From positions 1 to 6,430 of the forward strand of contig VGSO01000176.1 in assembly GCA_016874945.1 (NCBI GenBank): a stretch of DNA of 6,430 nucleotides. The letters run 5' to 3'. Positions within the stretch are counted from its first letter, which is position 1. Each line of letters begins with the position of its first letter. The notes under the pieces were generated by a model. That model ran no database searches. It saw only the letters and a list, made by a program, of their open reading frames with translations, and had not been told where the DNA came from. Shown in pieces: positions 1 through 4,739 of this stretch. The translations under genes and the position numbers were made by a program. The stretch is from Deltaproteobacteria bacterium (lineage in GTDB: Bacteria; Desulfobacterota; Desulfobaccia; Desulfobaccales; 0-14-0-80-60-11).

Positions 1-13
1 TCATCTCTTCCTT
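1..13 (-). promoter_or_regulatory. Possible ribosome binding site and start codon of a gene leaving the window
   Basis: Read on the minus strand, this edge shows an AAGGAAGAG stretch directly followed by ATG (bases 4-2), which looks like a Shine-Dalgarno and start. Only the start codon is inside the window, so the gene itself cannot be judged. It would lie 27 bases downstream of the small membrane peptide at 32-115, as expected for a co-transcribed partner. Confidence 0.25.
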
Positions 14-31
14 GAACTATCCCCAGCGGCC

Positions 32-115
32 TCAGGCGCCCTTTTTGGCAAAAAATGAAACGATGCCGATGACCATAGTGAGAACCAGAGTTGAGTAAAA
101 AAAGCTGGGATCCAT
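32..115 (-). CDS. Small single-pass membrane peptide, 27 aa, unknown function
   Basis: This is a 27-codon frame beginning MDPSFFYSTLVLTMVIGIV and ending SFFAKKGA. It has a short polar N-terminus, one hydrophobic helix (about residues 5-22) and a positively charged KK tail, which predicts a one-pass inner-membrane peptide with the tail in the cytoplasm. The start is supported by a purine-rich AGGGAGG Shine-Dalgarno about seven bases upstream. It lies downstream of the flp terminator and just before a possible gene start at the window edge. Peptides of this shape are often accessory subunits of a transporter or oxidase encoded next door, but I do not recognise the family. It could also be a chance ORF; the good ribosome site and coherent helix are the only evidence. 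Confidence 0.45.
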   Translation of the reverse strand: MDPSFFYSTLVLTMVIGIVSFFAKKGA

Positions 116-202
116 GGTCTTCCCTCCCTGCCCCCGCGGGCCTGTCAACCCTTGGGTGGCTCTGCGGGTTAACTTCCTGTCCGGGGTGAGCTTTCATTCC
201 TG

Positions 203-234
203 AAAAAACGGGCCCGGCAGTGGCGCCGGGCCCG
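203..234 (-). terminator. Rho-independent terminator after the flp genes
   Basis: A perfect 10-bp GC-rich stem (CGGGCCCGGC at 209-218 with GCCGGGCCCG at 225-234) closes a 6-base loop. On the minus strand it is followed at once by six T residues (203-208). This is a textbook intrinsic terminator for minus-strand transcription and sets the 3' end of the two-gene flp unit, separating it from the small membrane peptide. Confidence 0.88.
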
Positions 235-303
235 GGTGGAGGCGGCGGTGAGTGCTAACCACCGCAGTTTTCCATTGAGCTGGCCGCCGATGGAACTTAA
301 TTA

Positions 304-342
304 TTAGGAGCCGCTGGTGGTGGCCGCGCTGTTGAATTGGTT
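304..342 (-). pseudogene. Post-stop remnant of the distal flp gene (12 codons plus stop)
   Basis: Immediately after the TAA that ends the distal flp ORF, the same frame continues NQFNSAATTSGS and then stops at 304-306. It aligns without gaps to the C-terminus of the proximal Flp (GQFTAASTAIGS), sharing Q, F, A, T, G and S positions. With this tail the distal gene is 54 codons before its stop, exactly the proximal length. It is therefore a former coding segment cut off by a nonsense codon, unless the stop is a sequencing error or is read through. Confidence 0.75.
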
Positions 343-468
343 TTAAACGATGGTCCCCAGAGCGCTGAGGGCAATCACTATGACCACCACAAGGATGGCC
401 ACCAGGAGGCCATATTCCGCCGAGCTAGCCCCGGACTCGTCTTCCAGGATTTTCCGGATAATTTCCAT
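343..468 (-). CDS. flp: Flp/Fap-type (class IVb) prepilin, distal copy, truncated by a stop at codon 42
   Basis: This is a 41-residue prepilin: basic/acidic leader MEIIRKILEDESG, then ASSAEYGLL and a hydrophobic helix to residue 41. The G13|A14 junction with Glu at +5 and Tyr at +6 is the class IVb prepilin peptidase signature, so the mature peptide would be about 28 residues, essentially only the transmembrane/filament helix. Flp pilins assemble through the Tad secretion machinery into adhesive fibres. The start is fixed by gapless alignment with the neighbouring 54-residue copy. An upstream in-frame ATG at 514-516 would add 16 residues with no family support. The ribosome site is weak (CGGGACA where the proximal copy has GGAGGAG). 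The weak site and the lost Ser/Thr-rich tail both suggest a decaying or specialised copy. No tad genes are in the window. Confidence 0.75.
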   Translation of the reverse strand: MEIIRKILEDESGASSAEYGLLVAILVVVIVIALSALGTIV

Positions 469-520
469 TTCATGTCCCGGCAAGCATTTCTTCTTAAAAG
501 CTGCTTTTGGGGTCATTGGC

Positions 521-552
521 TGCGTTCCGGGGCTCTCTGCCCCGGAACCGCA
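521..552 (-). promoter_or_regulatory. Stable intercistronic hairpin between the two flp genes
   Basis: A perfect 10-bp stem (GTTCCGGGGC at 524-533 with GCCCCGGAAC at 539-548) closes a 5-base loop. It extends by three more pairs (521-523 with 550-552) across one bulged base. It begins eight bases after the proximal flp stop on the minus strand. No T-run follows, so it is not a standard terminator. A 3' stabiliser of the proximal flp transcript or a partial attenuator that lowers the distal copy is plausible; that role is inference. Confidence 0.6.
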
Positions 553-559
553 GCTTAGC

Positions 560-724
560 TTACGACCCGATGGCAGTGGATGCGGCGGTGAACTGACCTG
601 AAATGGCGCCGCCCAGAGCCGTGACCGCGCCGATGATGACCACGGCAATGAGAGCAACCAAGAGACCATATTCCACCGCGCTGGCCCCGGACTCATCCTT
701 GAAAAACCTTTTAATCCGTTCCAT
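560..724 (-). CDS. flp: Flp/Fap-type (class IVb) prepilin, proximal full-length copy, 54 aa
   Basis: This frame encodes a 54-residue prepilin: charged leader MERIKRFFKDESG, predicted cleavage after G13, then ASAVEYGLL with the required Glu (+5) and Tyr (+6), a hydrophobic helix to about residue 40, and a short polar tail SGQFTAASTAIGS. Length and layout match typical Flp pilin subunits, which are processed by a TadV-type peptidase and polymerised by the Tad apparatus at the cell envelope. The start is decided by an excellent AAGGAGGAG Shine-Dalgarno six bases upstream. An ATG five bases further upstream lies in another frame and is rejected. It is the first gene of a two-gene unit; the second copy follows after a strong hairpin. 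The Ser/Thr-rich tail is exposed in such pilins and could be a glycosylation site (inference). Confidence 0.92.
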   Translation of the reverse strand: MERIKRFFKDESGASAVEYGLLVALIAVVIIGAVTALGGAISGQFTAASTAIGS

Positions 725-757
725 TTCATTCTCCTCCTTGTGATGAATGTGTTTTTT

Positions 758-786
758 TTTAAATGATGCCTGAATGTTGATTGCAA
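758..786 (-). promoter_or_regulatory. Candidate sigma70-like promoter of the flp genes
   Basis: On the minus strand, TTGCAA (781-786) and TTTAAA (758-763) are separated by 17 bases, each matching four of six consensus positions. Transcription would begin about 25 bases before the proximal flp start. No sigma54-type GG-N10-GC motif was found here. This is a weak match, offered because position and spacing are right. Confidence 0.3.
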
Positions 787-800
787 TATGCCCCTTTTTA

Positions 801-893
801 AGAACCCGGTAAATCGGGAGACTCCTGATTTTGACAGGGCCAACCCCTAATTGTCATGGGGTAAATCGGAGGAATTATTTTGGAGGAACTCCC
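801..893 (+). repeat. REP-like dispersed repeat, copy 1
   Basis: This stretch resembles 3421-3514 in the same orientation. The core at 805-830 matches 25 of 26 bases of 3425-3450, and similarity decays but remains visible to about position 893 with one small shift. The core can fold as CCCG-GTAAAT-CGGG, or as AAATCGGGA pairing with TCCTGATTT (one G-T pair). The copy lies upstream of the flp promoter region. Such short hairpin repeats in intergenic positions resemble REP elements; no associated transposase gene is present in the window. Confidence 0.65.
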
Positions 894-943
894 TTACCTG
901 AGGACTGGAGAAAGGGAAGTCGGAGAGGAGGAATACCCAATGG

Positions 944-970
944 TTAGATAATTATCTAATTATTGCAATA
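944..970. promoter_or_regulatory. Paired AT-rich palindromes, possible operator
   Basis: A perfect 16-base palindrome TTAGATAATTATCTAA (944-959) is followed one base later by a perfect 10-base palindrome TATTGCAATA (961-970). Both sit upstream of the flp genes, about 220 bases from the proximal start, in a locally AT-rich patch. Their perfect dyad symmetry suits a dimeric DNA-binding regulator, but no regulator gene is in the window and the role is inferred. Confidence 0.35.
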
Positions 971-1055
971 AGTTAAATATCTATCATGCGACTTTTTGCC
1001 AGGCCAATTGCGAGCCCCGGGGCTTCCCCCATCAAGGGCGCTTTAAAGTCATTTT

Positions 1056-2048
1056 TTATAATCTCAACCCCCGCTGCGCCGGAAATATATCCAACAGTTG
1101 GAAATCCGTGCGCACTGAAGCAATGGTTTCACCTCGCTGCCCGATACAGCTTTCCCGCAGCGGCCCCAGGGCGCCCTCAGCATTGGCCAGGTAATTCACC
1201 TGGTGAGGATTGATTCCCATGATCCGGGCACAGGTGGCATCCACGGCGGGGAGATTTCGACCCATGACCAATACCCCTGCCTCCTTGGGGGAGCCCATGA
1301 TGGGCCCATCGCCTTCCATTCCCACAATGCCGTCAACGATGGCGAAGTGAGGCTTGAGGGTCTTGGTGATGTCGAGAATACAGGACTCCAGACCGGCCCA
1401 GTGCAGCACGTTTTTCGGCCAGCCATAATATATTCCCGGCATCACTCCGAAGAGGTTCTTCATGGAGAGCGTAATCCCGGCCCAGTGGTGCGTCTTCATC
1501 TTGGCCAGGGAGACAATGTAATCCACCTGCTTCACCAGCACGGGGAAGGTCAGGCTTTTCAGGCGGGAGAAGCCTCCCGCGTTGGCGACGGTGAAGCCTT
1601 CCTCGTAATTAAGGTCAATAAAGGGAATCCGATCTTCTTGAAGTGCCTCCGCCAACCCCGACTCTTCTAAAACCAAAAGAGTATCGCTGATGTGTCCCGG
1701 CCCTTCGGCCACCAAAACCTGGGAGGCGCCCAAGTTGAGGAAGGCTTCGGCGGCGCCTCGCACCACCAGGGGGTGGGTATTAATGTGCGGCGCGCCCAGG
1801 CTGGTTTCCACCAGGTTTGGTTTCAATAAAACCCTTTTTCCCTTGATTTCCTCCCGGGAAATCCCTAATTCCCTTAAGCCCGACGAAATTATTCCGGCAA
1901 GGTCCGCCTGGTAATGGGGCGCCCGGGCGATAAAGGTATTTTCCGTCCAGGAACGCCGGGAAAATTCCCGCCGCAGAAATAGGCCGGAAGCGCCCAGAAG
2001 TGCGCCGCCGCCACAGGCCCATAAAAATTCCCTGCGTGTAAAGCCCAT
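1056..2048 (-). CDS. DUF362-domain protein with Tat (twin-arginine) signal, 330 aa
   Basis: The N-terminus MGFTRREFLWACGGGALLGA carries a twin-arginine motif (TRREFL, residues 4-9) and a hydrophobic stretch to about residue 25, predicting export by the Tat system to the periplasm or its membrane face. The rest matches DUF362: VLLKPNLV (73-80), LAKMKTHHWAGITLSMKNLFG (within 181-201, the family's most recognisable block) and VDGIVGMEGDGPIMGSP (238-254) followed by LPAVDATCARIMG (266-278). There is no ferredoxin-like cysteine cluster, unlike some longer DUF362 proteins. The family's reaction is not established, so no activity is assigned. The start is set by the Tat signal; reading further upstream in frame runs through repeat sequence. 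No Shine-Dalgarno is seen: a CGGTTTT heptamer repeat lies where one would be expected. It lies 191 bases downstream of the toroid-protein gene on the same strand. Confidence 0.85.
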   Translation of the reverse strand: MGFTRREFLWACGGGALLGASGLFLRREFSRRSWTENTFIARAPHYQADLAGIISSGLRELGISREEIKGKRVLLKPNLVETSLGAPHINTHPLVVRGAAEAFLNLGASQVLVAEGPGHISDTLLVLEESGLAEALQEDRIPFIDLNYEEGFTVANAGGFSRLKSLTFPVLVKQVDYIVSLAKMKTHHWAGITLSMKNLFGVMPGIYYGWPKNVLHWAGLESCILDITKTLKPHFAIVDGIVGMEGDGPIMGSPKEAGVLVMGRNLPAVDATCARIMGINPHQVNYLANAEGALGPLRESCIGQRGETIASVRTDFQLLDIFPAQRGLRL

Positions 2049-2055
2049 ATAGTGC

Positions 2056-2079
2056 CGTTTTCGGTTTTCGGTTTTCGGT
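2056..2079. repeat. Heptanucleotide tandem repeat (CGGTTTT) before the DUF362 start
   Basis: About three and a half copies of a 7-base unit: CGTTTT (one G missing), CGGTTTT, CGGTTTT and CGGT. It ends seven bases upstream of the DUF362 start codon on the minus strand and replaces any recognisable Shine-Dalgarno. It is followed by an A-rich tract (2080-2100). Confidence 0.8.
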
Positions 2080-2130
2080 AAAAAAATAAAAAATAACAAA
2101 AAGGTGCAAAGTTGATGAAGTCGTAAAAAG

Positions 2131-2162
2131 TCGAAAATTCCCTCCCCCTTGAGGGGGGAGGG
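2131..2162 (-). terminator. GC-rich hairpin, possible terminator of the toroid-protein gene and a common intergenic repeat
   Basis: A perfect 9-bp stem (CCCTCCCCC at 2140-2148 with GGGGGAGGG at 2154-2162) closes a 5-base loop. On the minus strand it is followed by AATTTTCGACTTTTT, a T-rich but interrupted tail. It lies about 80 bases after the stop of the 2240-3112 gene. From memory, C/G-rich hairpins of this kind recur in many bacterial intergenic regions and translate spuriously as PPPQPSPLKGEG, so this may be a repeat copy serving as a terminator. Confidence 0.45.
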
Positions 2163-2239
2163 TTGGGGTGGGGGTGAATGGAACTTCTTTCCCGCTCCCG
2201 AACCCGGTATAATCTTACGCGGTCGTCCCTTCCCGGCTT

Positions 2240-3112
2240 TCACTGGTACAAGCTGGCCAGCCCCCGTGGAGCTAACAGCGAGACCACTAGCAGGGCAAGG
2301 CAAACAGTATCATAGCTCCCGTACCTCTCCTGGCTCTCCAGGGATTGGGCCACCAGGCCATGGGCGGCAGGGAGTCCCTCCCCCCAAGCCGCCAACCCCA
2401 AAAGTCCCCATCCCAGGGAGCGGGGGGGGCGCAGGCCTTCGAGCCTGGTGCGCAAATACGCCAAGCTCTTTTGAATCTTTTCCCGGGGAACCCGGTGGCT
2501 TAATGCTTCCAAGACTATTCCGGTGCTCTCGGGCATGGGGTGGAGTTCCATGCCGAACACCCTGGTATTGCCGTAATTCCACCCCCCTTTGGGCAATTGG
2601 CGATTCATCAGCATCCGCTCAGCCTCTTGGGCGGCATCATGTTCACCCTGTCCCGCAACCTTAAGGGCGATGAGGCCCAGGCCAGTCGGGCCGGCCCAGG
2701 AGTGGGTTCCGGCGATCCAGGGCCAGCCCTGGAGGGTGGGATCATGCTCATAGGGCGCATCAGCCGGCCGCGGGAAGTGTTGACCGGGCGTTTGCAGCAT
2801 AAAGCGGATCGCCCGGGACTGCGCTTCCCTATGTTCCGGGGAATTTTGCCAGGCCAGGATGGCCAATGGGGTCGGCCAAAAGGCGTCAGGATGATTTCTG
2901 GAGATACTGACGCGTCCATCCGGTAATTGTTGGGAGGCCAGGTTGGCTCTGGCTGAATTTATCAAATCTCCGTCCTGGTTGCTGGCCATAAGCGCCAGAA
3001 TGGCCCAGGCGGTGGCGTCAGGGCGGGCGCCAGCAGCGTCCTTGACACCGAAGCCGCCATTATCAGTGACTCTCGTTTTTAATTTATCTATTAATGAAGA
3101 TACTATTGACAT
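2240..3112 (-). CDS. Alpha/alpha-toroid protein of the squalene-cyclase / prenyltransferase repeat type, 290 aa, function unknown
   Basis: The protein is built of about five helical repeats, each with a Gly-aromatic motif followed by a T/P-x-x-x-x-x-AL helix: GGFG...DATAWAILAL (19-41), DGRVS...WPTPLAILAW (65-88), GWPWIAGTHSWAGPTGLGLIAL (within 129-150), KGGWNYG...PESTGIVLEAL (175-204) and GSYDTVCLALLVVSLL (265-280). The GGWNYG block is a QW-like motif of the terpenoid-cyclase/prenyltransferase toroid fold. At 290 residues it is about half a squalene-hopene cyclase, and I see neither the cyclase DxDD acid motif nor the zinc ligands of protein prenyltransferases. It has no signal peptide and is probably cytoplasmic. 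A catalytic role is therefore doubtful; a binding or degenerate cyclase-like role is possible. The start is the only ATG near the frame opening (in-frame stop 54 bases upstream); its ribosome site is weak. The Tat-DUF362 gene follows. Confidence 0.72.
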   Translation of the reverse strand: MSIVSSLIDKLKTRVTDNGGFGVKDAAGARPDATAWAILALMASNQDGDLINSARANLASQQLPDGRVSISRNHPDAFWPTPLAILAWQNSPEHREAQSRAIRFMLQTPGQHFPRPADAPYEHDPTLQGWPWIAGTHSWAGPTGLGLIALKVAGQGEHDAAQEAERMLMNRQLPKGGWNYGNTRVFGMELHPMPESTGIVLEALSHRVPREKIQKSLAYLRTRLEGLRPPRSLGWGLLGLAAWGEGLPAAHGLVAQSLESQERYGSYDTVCLALLVVSLLAPRGLASLYQ

Positions 3113-3174
3113 TGTTGAATTCTTTAGAGCATAGCTAGATATTTCTTTATATAATTTAAAACCATTTTACAGCT

Positions 3175-3201
3175 CTTATAAGAATTATTATGCTAAGTCA
3201 A
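3175..3201 (-). promoter_or_regulatory. Candidate promoter of the toroid-protein gene
   Basis: On the minus strand TTGACT (3201-3196) is followed after 15 bases by TATAAG (3180-3175), in an AT-rich block (3113-3210) that contrasts with the GC-rich genes. The spacer is shorter than the usual 16-18, so the match is tentative. The leader would be about 55 bases. Confidence 0.3.
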
Positions 3202-3420
3202 TGAAAATCATCAAATAATCTCCCTTCTGTAATCACCGTCCGGTAGCCATGCCATCTTACTCCCGGTAGCGGCCGGTTCCGAACTCCGGTAAATTTCAAC
3301 GGTCCATTCAACCTCGGGTTTTCCAGGCAAGAGAGGATTTTGGCGTCCGGAGGCTTGCCTGGGCGGCGACCCCGCGGGTTTCCCGGCGCCTCAAAGTTGA
3401 GGCCAGTTTGCTCCACCCCA

Positions 3421-3514
3421 AAACCCCGGTAAATCGGGAGAGTCCTGATTTCGACGGGATGGATCCCTGATTTTTGTTCTAAAAAATCGAACTAATTTTT
3501 CGGGGATAACTCCT
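3421..3514 (+). repeat. REP-like dispersed repeat, copy 2
   Basis: This is the second copy of the repeat at 801-893, in the same orientation. Its core at 3425-3450 differs from copy 1 by one base, and the same two hairpin foldings are possible. The right end of the similarity (AACTCC) directly abuts the MITE-like element. Confidence 0.65.
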
Positions 3515-3515
3515 T

Positions 3516-3648
3516 GAGCCTCTTGCAAAATTCATTTTGAGGCTGCGATTTTTCCCATGTTGCTCAAAGAAATATCCGGTAGCGCAGGCTTTCCAGCCGG
3601 TGCGGGCGCAGGCTGAAGCCTGCGGCTACATAATTTTGCAAGAGGCTC
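3516..3648. mobile_element. MITE-like element with perfect 17-bp terminal inverted repeats
   Basis: GAGCCTCTTGCAAAATT at 3516-3532 is the exact reverse complement of 3632-3648, bounding a 133-base unit with no transposase. Inside, GTAG-CGCAGGCTT (about 3580-3592) faces AAGCCTGCGGCTAC (3616-3629), a second inverted pair differing by one missing base. The flanks continue the symmetry imperfectly (ATAACTCCTT at 3506-3515 against CGAAGTTAT at 3649-3657). No clear target-site duplication is visible. Its translation (AQAFQPVRAQAEACGY) is a typical spurious product of such repeats. This is a non-autonomous element or palindromic repeat family member; the moving enzyme is unknown. Confidence 0.7.
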
Positions 3649-3775
3649 CGAAGTTATTTAATGGTAATCAAAGGCGCGGTATTTGCCGATATATCACACA
3701 GTACCGGTTTTATCCTCGCTTCTTGAACCCGCAACTTTGGCGGGCTTTAACCTGAATCCTCATATCGTGGAAAAA

Positions 3776-4684
3776 ATGTCGTCGTTTAAGGCATATCTGC
3801 ACCTGGCCCGCCCCCAGCAATATGTGAAGAATGTATTTGTCTTATTGCCGGTCTTTTTCGGCCATAAATTCCTGGAACTGCCCGCCATCAGCCAGGCATT
3901 GGGAGCATTTGCGGCTTTTTGCCTGGCGGCCAGCAGCGTCTATGTTTTTAACGATCTTGCCGACATTGAAGAAGATCGCCGCCATCCGGTCAAAAAACAT
4001 CGTCCGTTAGCCGCGGGGATTTTGCGCCCGTCGGAAGCAGTCCCCTTCCTGGTGGTGCTGCTGTCGGCCTCCATAATTTTTTCCCTGGTATTCTTGCCCA
4101 GGAAATTTCTTGGGATTTTAGCATCTTATCTGGTTCTCAATTTTCTTTATTCCCTTTTCTTGAAACGTCTGGCCATCGTGGATATCGCCTGTATCGGCTT
4201 AAGCTTTGTGCTGCGGGTGGTGGGTGGTGGATTTGCCGCCAATATTCCCATAAGCCCTTGGATTATCTTAATGACCTTCTTGTTGGCGGTTTTCCTGGCC
4301 CTGGCCAAGCGCCGCGACGACCTTCTGGCCGCCGCCCAGGGAAACGGGGTCAGAAAAGGTATTGATGGTTACAGCCTGGAATTCGTTTCCCAGGGCATGG
4401 TGGTCATGGCCTCCGTAGTACTGTTTTCCTACGTAATGTACACAGTTTCTCCCGAGGTCATTGAAAAGCACGGAACCAGGCACTTATACCTGACCAGCTT
4501 TTGGGTGATCTTGGGAATCCTAAGGTATTTGCAATTGGCTTTGGTGGAAAAACGCACCGGTTCACCCACCGCCATCGTGCTCACGGATTATTTTATGCAG
4601 GCGGTCATTTTCTGCTGGGTCTTGACCTGGCTGGGGTTAACTTATGGAAAAACCGAATATATCGCTTTCTTAATCGCGGGATGA
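3776..4684 (+). CDS. UbiA-family decaprenyl-phosphate phosphoribosyltransferase (DPPR synthase) homologue, 302 aa
   Basis: Predicted to transfer 5-phosphoribose from PRPP to a polyprenyl phosphate at the inner membrane, the first committed step of lipid-linked D-arabinofuranose donor synthesis. The chain is a polytopic UbiA-type membrane protein. The N-terminal RPQQYVKN (12-19), the NDLADIEED motif (59-67, NDxxDxxxD, metal/diphosphate binding) followed by HPVKKHRPLAAG (70-81), YSLFLKRLAIVDI (125-137) and LRVVGGGFAANIPIS (146-160) all resemble the mycobacterial enzyme Rv3806c (also called UbiA) rather than quinone-pathway UbiA. At 302 residues it equals the length I recall for that enzyme. ATG 3776 is chosen because homology begins there; a GTG three codons upstream and an ATG at 3683 are less likely. 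The ribosome site is poor. It heads the operon: dprE1 follows after 55 bases and dprE2 after that. Without context, a different prenyl acceptor would remain possible. Confidence 0.88.
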   Translation: MSSFKAYLHLARPQQYVKNVFVLLPVFFGHKFLELPAISQALGAFAAFCLAASSVYVFNDLADIEEDRRHPVKKHRPLAAGILRPSEAVPFLVVLLSASIIFSLVFLPRKFLGILASYLVLNFLYSLFLKRLAIVDIACIGLSFVLRVVGGGFAANIPISPWIILMTFLLAVFLALAKRRDDLLAAAQGNGVRKGIDGYSLEFVSQGMVVMASVVLFSYVMYTVSPEVIEKHGTRHLYLTSFWVILGILRYLQLALVEKRTGSPTAIVLTDYFMQAVIFCWVLTWLGLTYGKTEYIAFLIAG

Positions 4685-4708
4685 AATAACTTTGCGCAGG
4701 CCGCTCTC

Positions 4709-4734
4709 GAACTTTGAACTTTGAACTTTGAACT
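4709..4734. repeat. Heptanucleotide tandem repeat (GAACTTT) before dprE1
   Basis: Three exact copies of GAACTTT (4709-4729) plus GAACT (4730-4734) fill the gap between the UbiA-family gene and dprE1, ending five bases before the ATG. No Shine-Dalgarno is present, so translation of dprE1 may depend on coupling or on the A/T-rich leader. Confidence 0.85.
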
Positions 4735-4739
4735 AACTT

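Larger units (their letters stand above)
725..1055. other. 331-base intergenic region between the DUF362 gene and the flp genes
   Basis: No gene is supported here. From right to left it holds a 12-base perfect palindrome AGCCCCGGGGCT (1013-1024) without a T-run, an AT-rich stretch with two palindromes (944-970), purine-rich GGAGG-containing sequence (865-932), the REP-like repeat (801-893), and the flp promoter and ribosome site (730-790). No convincing terminator for the DUF362 gene is visible, so read-through into flp is possible. Confidence 0.6.
3113..3775. other. 663-base divergent intergenic region
   Basis: No gene is supported here. Reading left to right: an AT-rich promoter-like block for the minus-strand gene (3113-3210); GC-rich unassigned sequence (3211-3420) with a partial third match to the repeat core (GAACTCCGGTAAAT, 3281-3294); the second REP-like copy (3421-3514); a MITE-like element (3516-3648); and about 125 bases leading to the plus-strand operon. 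In that last part I see a weak 5-bp hairpin (CCCGC/GCGGG near 3729-3745) but no strong promoter. The promoter of the arabinose-donor genes is therefore unlocated. Confidence 0.6.

Noticed and set aside
781..800. Sigma54 promoter at GGGGCATATTGCAA before flp
   Set aside because: The spacing between GG and GC is eight bases, not the required ten.
469..843. Long upstream extension of the distal flp frame
   Set aside because: It runs out of frame through the proximal flp gene and its leader; flp homology and equal length with the neighbour fix the start at 468.
940..951. Plus-strand GGAGG followed by ATG GTT AGA TAA
   Set aside because: It resembles a ribosome site plus start, but the frame is only three codons and no plus-strand gene follows.
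1013..1024. AGCCCCGGGGCT palindrome after the DUF362 gene as a terminator
   Set aside because: It leaves no proper loop without breaking central pairs and no T-run follows on the minus strand.
2049..2303. N-terminal 85-codon extension of the DUF362 frame
   Set aside because: It translates hairpin and heptamer repeats (PPPQPSPLKGEG) and would bury the Tat signal, which must be N-terminal.
3198..3416. Minus-strand 72-codon ORF in the divergent intergenic region
   Set aside because: It is rich in Pro/Arg/Gly, has no recognisable domain and no Shine-Dalgarno, and ends inside the AT-rich promoter block; probably non-coding.
3537..3755. Plus-strand 72-codon ORF containing AQAFQPVRAQAEACGY
   Set aside because: It lies mostly inside the inverted-repeat element; this peptide is a translation of the palindromic repeat, with no ribosome site or family match.
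3683..3775. Upstream ATG start giving a 333-residue UbiA-family protein
   Set aside because: The extra 31 residues have no family similarity, and the 302-residue form matches the length I recall for the mycobacterial enzyme.
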